From contig CAVRVJ010000006.1 of NCBI GenBank assembly GCA_963724645.1, positions 310,001-374,000 of the forward strand: DNA of 64,000 bases. The letters run 5' to 3'. Position 1 is the stretch's first letter; every line of letters starts with the position of its first letter. The translations under genes and the position numbers were made by a program. This document shows positions 9,764 to 21,647 of this stretch, in pieces. Origin of the DNA: CAVXSP01 sp963724645. GTDB taxonomy: Bacteria; Acidobacteriota; Vicinamibacteria; Vicinamibacterales; SCN-69-37. The notes beneath the pieces were generated by a model. It did not search any database and was not told where the DNA came from. It saw nothing but the letters and a program-made list of their open reading frames with translations.

Positions 9764-10718
9764 ATTCCGTGCGCTTTGCGCGCGGATGAGCCTTTCTGTA
9801 CACGTCCTGCAGACGCGCGACGTCCAGGTGCGTGTACCGCTGCGTGGTGCTCAGGTTCGCGTGACCGAGCAGTTCCTGAATCGCCCGCAGGTCGGCCCCG
9901 GCCTGCAGAAGATGCGTCGCAAATGTGTGGCGAAGCGCGTGCGGACTGATGCCCTGCGCGATCGCGGCCTGGCGGACGTACCGGCGCACGATCCGATCGA
10001 CGCTCCTCGTCGTCAATCGCCCGCCGCGAAGGTTGAGAAACAGCGCGTGGCGGCGTGCATCGGCGCCGGTGCGGCCTCCGCGACCCGGCGCTCGCGCCCC
10101 TGACGCCGGCATTCGCGAAGCGTCCTGAACCATCGCGCGCATCGCCTCGGCGGCTGATCGATTGAACGGCACGAGCCGCTCTTTGCCGCCTTTTCCGCGG
10201 ACGCGAACGACTCGACTGGCGAGGTTGACGTCCTCCAGGTCGAGGCCGACCAGCTCGCTCAACCGCAGCCCTGACGCATAGAAGAGCTCGAGGACTGCGC
10301 GATCGCGCCGGCCGGCCGGCGTGGTCTCATCGGGCGCCGCCAGCAGACGCTCCATCTCCGAAGAGCCGAGATGCGCCGGCAGCGTCCGCTCCCGCATCGG
10401 AGTGCCGACGAGGGCCGTCGGATCTTCGCCCAGTCGTCCCTCGCGCAGCAGGTATCGCGCGAAGGTTCTCAAGGCCGCCAACCGTCGCGCCGCCGACGCC
10501 CGGCTGTTGCCTCGTCGATGGAGCTCCGCCAGGAAGTCGCGGACGCCCTCGAGGCTGAAACCATCGATCGGCACCTCGCTCGGCTTGCCCGCCTGGCGGC
10601 CGGCAAGAAAATCCAGGAACTGGGACAAGTCGGTGTCGTACGCGCGCAGTGTGTGGGGAGAGACATTACGGTTGTAACGAAGGAAGGCGAGGAACGATCG
10701 AAGATCTTCCTTGAGCAT
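9759..10718 (-). CDS. xerC: tyrosine recombinase XerC
   Basis: Site-specific recombinase that with XerD resolves chromosome dimers at dif. 319 residues. The N-terminal core-binding SAM-like domain is complete (NVSPHTLRAYDTDLSQFLDF). The catalytic set is visible: Arg in ASGLRLSEL, Lys in GKGGKERLVPF, HALRHTFATHLL, LGHANLSTTQ and Tyr in RYTHLD. A Gly/Arg-rich insert of about 20 residues lies before the HxxR helix. It follows trmFO on the same strand, the usual order; hslV would normally follow but is replaced by unrelated DNA. Confidence 0.95.
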   Translation of the reverse strand: MLKEDLRSFLAFLRYNRNVSPHTLRAYDTDLSQFLDFLAGRQAGKPSEVPIDGFSLEGVRDFLAELHRRGNSRASAARRLAALRTFARYLLREGRLGEDPTALVGTPMRERTLPAHLGSSEMERLLAAPDETTPAGRRDRAVLELFYASGLRLSELVGLDLEDVNLASRVVRVRGKGGKERLVPFNRSAAEAMRAMVQDASRMPASGARAPGRGGRTGADARRHALFLNLRGGRLTTRSVDRIVRRYVRQAAIAQGISPHALRHTFATHLLQAGADLRAIQELLGHANLSTTQRYTHLDVARLQDVYRKAHPRAKRTEC

Positions 10719-10721
10719 GGA

Positions 10722-12234
10722 CTAGGCCCCGGGCCCAGATGCCTCGGGCTCCAGGTGTGAGCGATGCTCCGGCCTGCCCGTATCAACCAACGCGCGTGAA
10801 TCCGCAGTCTGGGGCCTGGAGTCCGGGGCCTTGAGCCATGTCTCCAGATCCCGCAGCGCCCGTTCGCTGGTCGCCATCTGCCGCGCCTGCTTGTTTCTTG
10901 GCGCCGCGTCCAGCGGCGGCATCACGCCGAACGTGATGTTCGAGGGTTCGTAGTGACGAGCGTCGGCATGGGAGACGTAGTAGCCGAGCGCGCCGATGGC
11001 CGTCGTTCGCGGCGGCGCCGCCGGCACCTGGCCGAGAACAAGCCTGGCGGCATTGCGCCCGGCAATGAGGCCCGATGCCGCCGACTCGACGTAACCTTCC
11101 ACGCCTGAGATCTGACCGGCAAAAAACAGATCTCCCCTCCGTCTGGTCTGCCAGGTCTCCAATAGCACCGTCGGTCCGTTGATGTAGGTGTTGCGATGGA
11201 TCATGCCGAAACGCACGAACTCCGCGTGTTCGAGTCCCGGGATCATCCGCAGCACCCGAGCCTGCTCGCCCCACTTCAACTGGGTCTGGAATCCCACAAG
11301 GCTGTAGTGATCGCCGGCAAGGTTGTCCTGACGGAGCTGGACTACGGCATACGGACTCCGCCCTGTCCGGGGGTCGCGCAAACCGACGGGCTTCATCGGG
11401 CCGAACCTCAGTGTCTCTTCACCCCGATGCGCCATGACTTCGATCGGCAAACACCCCTCGAAGAACCTGGTGTTGTCGAAATCGTGCACCGCCGCCATCT
11501 CCGCGGTCACGACAGCCCGAACAAAGCGCTCGTACTCATCTTTGGTAAAAGGACAATTGAGGTAGTCACCGGGATCCGTTCCCTGTTCTGCCCGAAGACA
11601 TTCGGGCGACGCGAGCGACCTCGGGGACAGGGAGATCGACCCCCGTCCCCTCTCGGTCAACAGGCTCCGTCCCCCTCAGCGATCTTCCCCACCGGCTCGC
11701 ACGAAACACCTTGGCCATGTCGATCGTTTCGGCCAGCACGATGGGACTGATCGCGTCAAAAAAGGCAAGATGGTCGCGGCCAACGAAGGCCGCGATGTCG
11801 GCCGAAAGACTGGACGACGTGAGCGGACCGGTGGCGACGATGACGGGCGACATCGCTTCGGGTGCTGGAATCTGCGGCACCTCGCCGCGCTGGATGCGGA
11901 TTCGCGGCTCGGACGTTATCGCGTCCGTGACGCCTTCCGCGAACTGCTCGCGATCCACGGCCAGGGCGGCGCCCGCGGGCACGCGAACGCGGTCGGCGAT
12001 CCGCATGATCAGAGAGTCCAGCCGCCGCATTTCTTCCTTCAGCAGGCCGACCGCATTGTCGAGTTTGTCCCCGCGGAACGAATTGCTGCAGACGAGCTCG
12101 GCCAGCCGATCGGTCTTGTGCACGGCGGTCGGCCGGATCGGGCGCATCTCATGAATCGTGGCCGGGACGCCCATTCGCGCCGCCTGCCAGGCGGCCTCGC
12201 AGCCGGCGAGCCCGCCGCCGATGATGTGGATCAT
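10722..12234 (-). CDS. trmFO: tRNA m5U54 methyltransferase TrmFO, interrupted by a repeat insertion and frameshift
   Basis: Folate- and FAD-dependent enzyme that makes m5U54 in tRNA. The N-terminal half has the FAD motif GGGLAGCEAAWQAA, HKTDRLAELVCSNS and FRGDKLDNAVGLLKEEMRRL. It runs to FRASRWG, where the family continues directly with DYLNCP. Here about 110 extra bases intervene and the second half (DYLNCPFTKDEYERF through YVESAASGLIAGRNAA) is in another frame, one base off. The reading switch must fall within 11566-11660. The C-terminus has a spacer-derived extension. Function would be lost if the sequence is correct. Confidence 0.85.
11580..11690. repeat. hairpin-rich repeat element inserted within trmFO
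   Basis: The extra DNA absent from the TrmFO family contains GCCCGAA-GACA-TTCGGGC (11590-11607) and a GGGGAC/GTCCCC stem (11623-11650). Its GGGGACGGGGGTCGATCT core (minus strand) resembles part of the 34.3-kb inverted repeat (GGGGGACGGGTCTCGATCT). Exact ends cannot be set from one copy. Confidence 0.55.
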
Positions 12235-12265
12235 GAGCCGATGATACAGGTGCAGGGCCCTGGGC

Positions 12266-14713
<2,448 letters not shown>

Positions 14714-14721
<8 letters not shown>

Positions 14722-15841
14722 TCCCTTCACCAATAGCAGACTTGTCAAATCTGACAAAGCCCGCCCCGGGGACGCGGCCGATGCGGCCCGCGATTTCCAG
14801 CGCGCCCAACTCCGCCAGCAGGGCTGGCGTTTCCAGGCCGCTGCGAGCGGCCAATTCGTCGATGCTGTAGGGCTCGCCGATCGCCATCGCCGCCTCTAAC
14901 CTGCTCATTTCACAGGTCCTTCTGGAATTCTCCCGCGCCGGGTCCGCGGGAGAGGACACCCCGAGCGCGCAGAGGACATCCCGTACAGTCTCGACCAGTG
15001 GGGCCCCATCCTTTATAAGAGAGTGGCAGCCGGAATATTGACCCGAGGCGACATTGCCCGGCACCGCCAGCACGTCCCGACCCTGCTCCAAGGCCATTCG
15101 CGCAGTGATGAGCGACCCGCTCCGATCGGAGGCCTCGATCACCACGACCGCGCGGCACAAGCCACTGATGATGCGATTCCTCAAGGGGAAATGGTGCTGT
15201 AGTGGCGGCGCGCCCGGAGGGAACTCGGTGACGATGGCGCCAGCGGCGCGGATGCGATCGGCCAGGGTGAGGTGCTCGGAGGGGTAGATCACGTCCCCGC
15301 CGGAGCCCAGCACGGCGATGGTCCGCCCACTGCCATCGAGTGCGCCCTGGTGCGCGGCGGCGTCTATGCCCCGGGCCAGACCGCTGACCACCACGAAACC
15401 CGCCTCGGCGACGCCTCGCGCGAGCTTCCGCGCGATGGCCAGCCCGGTTGGCGTCGCCCGACGCGATCCGACGATGGCCACCCCTGGCTGATCGAGGCAG
15501 GCGAACTCGCCCTGATGCCACAACACGATCGGGGGATCGACGATTTCGCGGAGAAGGCCCGGATATCGGGGATCGAACCATGACAGCACACCCAGTTGCG
15601 CCCCCGCTCCCCGTGCCAATGCCTCCCGGGCTTGCGACTGTGCTTCTGCCCACCGGCGGGCCCGCTCAGCGGCCGGGATACTGAGTGACTCCGCCAGACG
15701 CTCGTGCAGTTCGGACCGGGGCGAGGACTCGCGCGTCAGCGTCTTCAGTGCCCGGGCCGCACGCGTGTCAGCGCCAAATCGAAGAAACGACAGGGCGAGC
15801 GCCCAGTCCACTTCTCCCGTCAGCGGCTGTCCCGACGCCAT
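14714..15841 (-). CDS. dprA: DNA processing protein DprA (Smf)
   Basis: Loads RecA on incoming single-stranded DNA in natural transformation. About 375 residues with an N-terminal SAM-like region, the Rossmann-like core (VAIVGSRRATPTGLAIARKL, VVSGLARGIDAAAHQGAL, AVLGSGGDVIYPSEH, FPLRNRIISGL) and a C-terminal winged helix (YSIDELAARSGLETPALLAEL). I place the start at MASGQPLTGEVDW; an upstream in-frame Met exists. It overlaps topA by a few bases. With comF elsewhere in the window it hints at competence capacity. Confidence 0.93.
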
Positions 15842-15929
15842 CGCCGATTTACGTCTGGTGCAGCCCGCGTACCACATTTCGAAAGCCACCCATCGGTGTC
15901 AGGTGGAAAAGAACGCTGATTCGGCAGCC

Positions 15930-16003
15930 TGACTCCGGCAGCGGTCTTGCAGGAAATGCGATCATTTGTTGTGGGGCCCTTCTTTTGGGCTCTGCCGGAG
16001 TCA
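15930..16003. repeat. inverted repeat in the dprA/TPR divergent region
   Basis: TGACTCCGGCAG (15930-15941) and CTGCCGGAGTCA (15992-16003) are perfect 12-bp complements around a 50-base loop that itself contains a GCCC/GGGC mini-stem. It lies between divergent dprA and the TPR gene. The stretch just after it has TATAGT, a possible -10 box for the TPR gene, without a well-spaced -35. Confidence 0.5.
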
Positions 16004-16036
16004 AAGTGGCGCTATAGTGACTGGGAAAACAGCAAT

Positions 16037-16399
16037 ATGAAAATCAGGGTTGCTCTGGTAGGGGTGTTTGCCGCGCTCGCCCTCGGTCTGGCGACGCCCG
16101 CGTTTGCGGATCGGCGGGCTGATGCGAAAGCCCAGGTCGAATTCGGATGGGAGGTCGCAATGAAGGGCCTCTGGAACGAAGCGATGACCCGCTGGTTGAA
16201 GGCGGTCGAGCTCGATCCCACCTACAGCGCGGCCTGGAACGATCTCGGTATTGCGTACGAGCAGCAAGGCAAGTTCGACCTGGCTCGCAAGGCGTACGAA
16301 AAGGCGTTGCAAGTCGACCCCAATAACAACTTCATTCGACAGAACTACGATCTGTTCAGGGAAATCTATGACCGTCAGAATCGGCGCGGCAATCGGTAG
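16037..16399 (+). CDS. exported TPR protein
   Basis: 120 residues. A signal peptide (MKIRVALVGVFAALALGLATPAFA) leads into a domain with about two tetratricopeptide repeats (WLKAVELDPTYSAAWNDLGI, AYEKALQVDPNNNFIRQNYD), so it is likely a periplasmic adaptor. The start ATG at 16037 gives the intact signal peptide. It overlaps the next lipoprotein gene by 32 bases, suggesting coupled translation and a joint role. Confidence 0.8.
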   Translation: MKIRVALVGVFAALALGLATPAFADRRADAKAQVEFGWEVAMKGLWNEAMTRWLKAVELDPTYSAAWNDLGIAYEQQGKFDLARKAYEKALQVDPNNNFIRQNYDLFREIYDRQNRRGNR

Positions 16400-17135
16400 C
16401 CTGGCGCTCGCACTCGGCGCGGCCGGGTGCATGGCCTTCAACGAGATTCCGATCGAAACGCCCATCCAGGCGAAGCTGGATGTGTCGAAGTTTCAGCGCG
16501 TGCTGATCGTCGGCTTCCTGGCCGGCGGTTCGAAGGCGGTCGATCCGAATACCGAGACGGCCCGTCTCCTGCGCAGCCAGTTGCGAACGAAGTCGGAGCT
16601 GAAGGTCATCGACGCCGACGTGCGATCGCTCGTCAACGAAGTCGACAAGCGCCGCGATCCCGCGGCGGTCGCGGCCCCGGCACAGGCGTCCGACGAGCCG
16701 AAGATCAAAGACGAGAAGGACCTGCAGGAATACGAAAAGATCTTCAGTGACGTTGATTACTGGAAGAAGATCGGCGAGGAGTACCAACAACCGCTGATCG
16801 TCACCGGGTCAGTGTTGTTCCAGGAGATTTCGCGAAGCGGTCAGCAGTCTTCCGTGCAGGAGTACATCGCGCCCGACGGCCGGCGGGCGACCCAGGAAGT
16901 CCGGTCCTTTGTCGATCGGAAGGGGTACACGCTGATTCCGAAATTCGTCTTCATCGATGGCCGCACGGGCCTCCAGCTCTATTCGGAAGGAGCCAAAGAG
17001 GAAGTGCTGTATCCCTCCACCCAGAACACCCCCGCGCTGTCGGCCTACTTCGAGATGATGGACAAGCTCCTGCCGGGGTTCCTCAACACACTGAGCACGC
17101 AGAAGATCAAGGGCACGAGGATTCTTCTGAAGTAG
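16368..17135 (+). CDS. lipoprotein of unknown function, partner of the TPR protein
   Basis: 255 residues. The N-terminus is a lipoprotein signal with lipobox LGAAGC. The mature part includes VLIVGFLAGGS and LRSQLRTKSELKVIDADV, a layout like proteins that assemble from a conserved alpha/beta core such as CsgG-type lipoproteins, but the match is too weak to name. The gene starts inside the preceding TPR gene. Ends about 165 bases before rplU. Confidence 0.7.
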   Translation: MTVRIGAAIGSLALALGAAGCMAFNEIPIETPIQAKLDVSKFQRVLIVGFLAGGSKAVDPNTETARLLRSQLRTKSELKVIDADVRSLVNEVDKRRDPAAVAAPAQASDEPKIKDEKDLQEYEKIFSDVDYWKKIGEEYQQPLIVTGSVLFQEISRSGQQSSVQEYIAPDGRRATQEVRSFVDRKGYTLIPKFVFIDGRTGLQLYSEGAKEEVLYPSTQNTPALSAYFEMMDKLLPGFLNTLSTQKIKGTRILLK

Positions 17136-17235
17136 GCCTTGGGCCCCAGGCTCAGGTCGAGCCTTCAAGCAGGATTCAACCGGCGTTCTTGGCCTACCCC
17201 ACTTTGGGCCTTGGGCCAGGGGCCTGAAGCCTTCC
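17136..17235. repeat. degenerate GGCCTTGGG/CTTGGGCC spacer repeats
   Basis: The intergenic region carries repeated near-copies of GCCTTGGGCC (17136-17151 and 17212-17228) that are partly self-complementary. Similar GGCCY-rich spacers occur at 10725-10745 and 12249-12270. They probably form weak stem-loops after operons. Confidence 0.4.
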
Positions 17236-17301
17236 CTATGCTACCCTTAGAAGTTCTGGCACCGCCGGGAACAGGCATGAGCGGCGCAACAGGAGTCTGA
17301 G

Positions 17302-17613
17302 ATGTTTGCCATTGTGGAAGCCGGCGGCCGGCAGGAGAAAGTGACCCCCGGAACCGTCGTCGTTGTCGATCGGCTCGAGGCTGATCCCGGCGCGGAGATT
17401 ACGTTCGACAGAGTGCTGCTCGTGGAAAACGCGGGAGAGGTCGTGACCGGCACGCCTTACGTCGCGGGCGCCTCCGTCACCGGTGTGGTCGAGAGCCAGA
17501 CACAGGCCAGGAAGATTCGAGTCTTCAAGACCAAGCGGCGCAAACAGTATCGCAAGACGCAAGGCCACCGGACGCAGCAGACCCGCGTGAGAGTGACAAG
17601 CATAAACTCTTGA
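17302..17613 (+). CDS. rplU: 50S ribosomal protein L21
   Basis: 103 residues, normal length. The sequence MFAIVEAGGRQEKVTPG, the G-x-V-x-G barrel and the RNA-binding tail KTKRRKQYRKTQGHRTQQTR are typical. It opens the conserved rplU-rpmA-obg cluster, followed by rpmA 20 bases downstream. A leader rich in purines (GGAGTCTGAG) precedes the ATG. Confidence 0.97.
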   Translation: MFAIVEAGGRQEKVTPGTVVVVDRLEADPGAEITFDRVLLVENAGEVVTGTPYVAGASVTGVVESQTQARKIRVFKTKRRKQYRKTQGHRTQQTRVRVTSINS

Positions 17614-17633
17614 TGTTCGTACCAGGATCCCAG

Positions 17634-17901
17634 ATGGCTCATAAAAAAGGACAAGGCAGCTCCCGCAACGGGCGCGACAGCAACTCACAGCGCCTGGGCG
17701 TCAAGCGACACGACGGCAACCTCGTCCCGGGCGGTTCGATTATCGTCCGGCAGCGCGGCCGGCGATTCCGACCCGGCTTGAACGTCGGGCCGCGGCAAGG
17801 ACGACACGCTGTTTGCGAAGATCACTGGCACGGTGAAGTTTTCCGACCACGGCGCGCACGGCCGCGTCATCGACGTGCTGCCGGTCGCCGAGAAGGCTTG
17901 A
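17634..17901 (+). CDS. rpmA: 50S ribosomal protein L27, one frameshift
   Basis: About 88 residues when restored. MAHKKGQGSSRNGRDSNSQR begins it and the GSIIVRQRG motif is intact. One extra G at 17787-17789 breaks the frame after FRPGLNVG; reading around it gives the expected GKDDTLFAKITGTVKF and the end VLPVAEKA. Because the protein is essential or nearly so, this indel is best read as a sequencing error. Confidence 0.95.
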
Positions 17902-18001
17902 GGGTCTCCGACTTGAGCCTTGAGGCCGCTCGGCTTCGGGCACTTTCGAGCGCTCCTGCAAGCCTCGAGACTCGAGCCTAGCGCTGCTCTTCCCGTTCCC
18001 C

Positions 18002-19042
18002 ATGTTCGTCGACGAAGTCGACATCCACGTTCAGGCGGGCGACGGCGGCAATGGCTGCATGGCCTTCCGCCGCGAGAAGTTCGTGCCGCGCGGCGGTCCG
18101 AGCGGCGGCAACGGCGGCCACGGCGGCTCGGTTTTTCTCGCGGCCAGCCCCCATCAGAACACCCTCGTCACCTACCGGTTTCATCCCGAGTTCAAGGCGC
18201 AGCGCGGCGGCCATGGGGAAGGATCGAACTGCACAGGCGGCGACGGCGCCGATCTGATGCTCGAGGTGCCGCCCGGTACGGTCGCGTATGAGGTCGTCGA
18301 CGGTCAGATGGTGGCGCTCGCGGACCTGACCGACCTCGGCGCGCCGATCATGGTCGCGCGAGGCGGCCGCGGAGGGCGGGGCAACGCGGCGTTTGCCACA
18401 TCGACGAACCGCGCGCCGCGCCGCACGGAGCCCGGGCAGCCCGGCGAGGTCCGTGACCTGCGCCTGCGGCTGAAGCTGCTCGCCGACGTGGGCCTGGTTG
18501 GCTTTCCGAACGCAGGCAAGAGCACGCTGATCTCGCGCATCTCCGCGGCAAAACCGAAAATTGCCGACTATCCGTTCACGACGCTCACACCCAATCTGGG
18601 CGTCGTGCAACTGAGCGGCGACCGCAGCTTCGTCGTCGCCGACGTGCCGGGGCTCATCGAGGGCGCGCACCTCGGCCATGGCCTGGGAACGAGGTTTCTT
18701 GCCCATCTCGAGCGTACCAAAGTGCTCGTCCACCTGATCGATTTGTCCGAAACGGGGCGCGAGCCCGCGAACGACTTCGACGTGATCGCGCGCGAGCTCG
18801 AGTTGTTCGCTGGCGCAGGCGACGAGGCTGCGGTGGTCCTGTCGGACAAGCCGCGGCTCGCCGCGGCCAACAAGGTCGACGCCCTCGACGACCCCGCGCG
18901 CCTCGAGCGGCTGACCCGGCACCTGGCTTCTCTCGACGTGCCGCTGTTCGTCATCTCCTCGGCCACAGGGGAAGGTGTGCCAGCCCTCCTCGAAGCCATG
19001 TGGCGCGAGGTCGCGCGCAGCCGTCAGACGACCGCGGCATGA
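18002..19042 (+). CDS. obg: GTPase Obg/CgtA
   Basis: Ribosome-assembly and stress GTPase. 346 residues. The glycine-rich Obg fold comes first (GGNGGHGGSVFL, GGRGGRGN), then the G domain with GFPNAGKST near 165, DVPGLIEGAHLGHGLG, a NKVD base-recognition motif and a SSATGEG G5 loop. It lacks the extra C-terminal OCT domain. Its stop overlaps the nadD start (ATGA). Confidence 0.96.
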   Translation: MFVDEVDIHVQAGDGGNGCMAFRREKFVPRGGPSGGNGGHGGSVFLAASPHQNTLVTYRFHPEFKAQRGGHGEGSNCTGGDGADLMLEVPPGTVAYEVVDGQMVALADLTDLGAPIMVARGGRGGRGNAAFATSTNRAPRRTEPGQPGEVRDLRLRLKLLADVGLVGFPNAGKSTLISRISAAKPKIADYPFTTLTPNLGVVQLSGDRSFVVADVPGLIEGAHLGHGLGTRFLAHLERTKVLVHLIDLSETGREPANDFDVIARELELFAGAGDEAAVVLSDKPRLAAANKVDALDDPARLERLTRHLASLDVPLFVISSATGEGVPALLEAMWREVARSRQTTAA

Positions 19043-19720
19043 CTCGCGTTGGCGTCTTCGGCGGGACCTTCGATCCGATCCATCAGGGGCATCTCGACGT
19101 GGCGGACGCGGCCGCCCGCGCGCTCGGGCTGAAGGGCGTGCTGTTCATGCCGGCCAACGTGCCGCCGCACCGCACGGCGCCGCATGCGTCGGCGCCCCAT
19201 CGATTCGCCATGGCGGCGCTGGCGGTGCTTGCCGACGATCGGTTTTCGGTGCTCGACGTCGAGATGCTCTCAGACGCGCCGTCGTTCACGTCGACAACGC
19301 TCGATCGACTGGCCTCGCTGGGCCTGGATGCGCGCGCGCTTTTCCTGATCACCGGCGCCGACGCGTTCCTGGATATCGGCACCTGGAAGGATTATCCGGC
19401 CCTGCTCGACCGGTGCCACTTTGTCGTGGTCTCGCGGCCGGCCTGCGCCGTGTCGTCGCTGCCGGCGGCCTTGCCAGAACTGTCCGGACGCATGACAAAA
19501 GCGCCGATTGATCCTCGCGCGCTGCGTCATCCCCGCATCGTGCTGGTCGACGCGCCAACCGCTCCGGTGTCGTCGACTGAAATCCGCCGGCTCGTGGCGG
19601 TGGGCGAGATCCATTGCCGGACTCGTACCCGACGCCGTCGCCCGGCATATCGAGAAACATCGGTTGTACCGGACCGACGGATCTCGAGGCCTGGAACACT
19701 CCGCTGGCACAATCGAGTAG
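19039..19720 (+). CDS. nadD: nicotinate-mononucleotide adenylyltransferase, one frameshift
   Basis: NAD synthesis: joins ATP to nicotinate mononucleotide. GGTFDPIHQGH is the nucleotide-binding motif and SSTEIRRLVAVG the second. The frame is lost by an extra base near 19609-19612; the restored end IAGLVPDAVARHIEKHRLY is the expected C-terminus. The restored protein has about 226 residues. It lies in the obg-nadD-rsfS order seen in many bacteria. Confidence 0.93.
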
Positions 19721-19735
19721 CGTTTTGTCTTTCCT

Positions 19736-20126
19736 ATGGCCAAGACCGACCGCCGAGCCAGGAAGCCCGCCGTCCCTCGCCTTCCCTATGACGTGAAGCT
19801 CGCCCTCGAGGCCGCCGGGGAAAAGAAGGCAGTCGACATCATCGTGCTCGATTTGAAGAAGTCGTCGGCCTTCACCGACTTTTTCGTGATTTGCACGGGA
19901 GGGAACATCCGCCAGGTGCAGGCGATTGCCGACGGGATCCAGGAAACGCTCGCGCAGAAGGGGCTGAAGCCGGCGTTGACGGAAGGCTACGAGCGGGGGC
20001 AGTGGGTCCTGATCGACTATTTCGACTTCATCGTCCACATCTTCTCGCCGGCGACACGCGAGTATCTACGGGCTCGAGCGGCTGTGGGGCGACGCGAAGA
20101 AGATCGAGATCGCGTCGGAGGCTTGA
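19736..20126 (+). CDS. rsfS: ribosomal silencing factor RsfS, one frameshift
   Basis: Binds L14 and blocks subunit joining in starvation. About 129 residues. ALEAAGEKKAVDIIVLDL and SAFTDFFVICTGGNIRQVQA are typical, as is WVLIDYFDFIVHIFSPATRE. One extra base near 20065 breaks the frame; the restored end is YGLERLWGDAKKIEI. It lies 15 bases after nadD. Confidence 0.93.
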
Positions 20127-20175
20127 GTTCGAGGCCCGAGGCTTCGGACGCGTCTCGAGACGCAGGTCCCACGCC

Positions 20176-21490
20176 TCAAACCCTCTTCCGCAAGAACATC
20201 ATCACCGACGTGAACACGGTCCCGTCGATCTCGACGAGCATGTGCGGCGTCTCGTACCGGTTGAGCCGCAAATTCACCGGGCGGCCGGCGTAGCGCCGCC
20301 ACACTCGATCATCAATCGGCTCGACCAGGTCCAGAGACGACCCATCGATCAGCGCGCTGACTTCTTCGGGTTCGAAGATCCCCTCGTGCGCGGCGGGCGG
20401 GCCCGACACTCGCCATTCCGTCGCAAGTGCCATCAGGCCACCAGGTACCGAGTACGCGCGCCATTTCCTCGACCGCCAACCGGGCGCCGGCAAATCCACC
20501 GAAATGCTCGATTGAGGAGAGCGAGTATGCGACGTCGAACGCGGCATCGGCAAACGCGAGCCTCCGCCCGTCCATCCGCAGAAATCGGAGATGTTCCCGC
20601 CGATATGCAAACGGCGCGAATTCCTCCGGATGCTTGATCACACGAGCGTCGCCTTCTGAGCCTGCGCTCGCCTCCCAGTCACCGGGGTACAGATCGGTGG
20701 CGATCACCAGGCGCACGCGATTGGCGAGCCAGTAGGCCAGCGACTCGTGGCCCGCGCCGACGCTGATCACGCGCGCCGACTCGGTCAGGGCGCCCAGCCG
20801 ATCGAGTCCCCATGCCGCCTGCGTGAACTCGTACGCCTTCCGATGCATTGCCAGCTTCTTCTCCGCCGGCAGACGCAGCGCGTCGAGAACGCGCCGCCAT
20901 TCCGGATTGTCCCACTTCGCCGGGTTGGCCAATTCGCAGAGCTGGACGTCGACGGGAATGCGTCCACCGGAGGGACACAGCAGGCGATAGCGGTCCAGGA
21001 ATTCCTGGGACCGCAGCATGCCGTACACGACTTTGTATCTCGGCTCGCGCAGCTCCTCGAGCAGTCGCAGGTAGGTAGCCAGTCCGTCGGCGTCTGACTC
21101 GCGTCCCAAGACGCAGGCGTAGCAGGCCTCGATGAACGCCCGGTTCGTGCCGAGCGATTGCAACCCGGCCTCGAGGTCCTCTTCCCCTGGCACCAATACG
21201 TCGGGATCGGTGACGTCGTGATAGCGCTGCTGGAACTCGCTCGAGCCAAAGAGCGCCTGCAGCACGCTGTCGTGTGACTGGCCGAGCTCAAGATGCCGCA
21301 TTCGCACCCGGCGCCACTCGTCGTCCAGCGGTCTTCCCAACACGATCCAGTACGCCGCCTCGAGGAATTCTTCGTTTGTGCCAGCCACCGTCTCGCGCGC
21401 GCCGGCTGCGGGCTCGGGCGACCCCACCGAGGGATCTTCGTCGCCGCCCCGGCGTCGAAACACATTGGACAGCTTGAAACTGCGTGACAT
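20176..21490 (-). CDS. DUF4214 repeat protein fused to a SAM-dependent methyltransferase, one frameshift
   Basis: About 438 residues. Two DUF4214-like modules (EAAYWIVLGRPLDDEWRRVR and EACYACVLGRESDADGLATY, each ending in SxEFxxRY) occupy residues 45-165. A class I methyltransferase follows with VISVGAGHESLAYWLANRVR and VAYSLSSIEHFGG. An extra base near 20450 splits the end; the restored segment is ARVLVPGGLMALATEW. DUF4214 modules are frequent on glycan-related proteins, so polysaccharide modification is a possible role, inferred only. It starts divergently from comF. Confidence 0.75.
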
Positions 21491-21647
21491 GAAGGGATCT
21501 GCGCCCGCCGCAACGCGATGTTACCACCCTGCAGAAATTGCTACGCCGGCCGTGCGCGGCCACTGCAGGATGGGCCATCGTGACGATCGTGTCAGAACGC
21601 TGTTCAGCAAAACTGCGTGGCGAGTCCCTTGCAATGCCGATCCCCTG

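Noticed and set aside
17634..17901. Programmed frameshift in rpmA and similar genes
   Set aside because: The breaks have no slippery site plus structure in common and hit many unrelated genes, which fits errors better.
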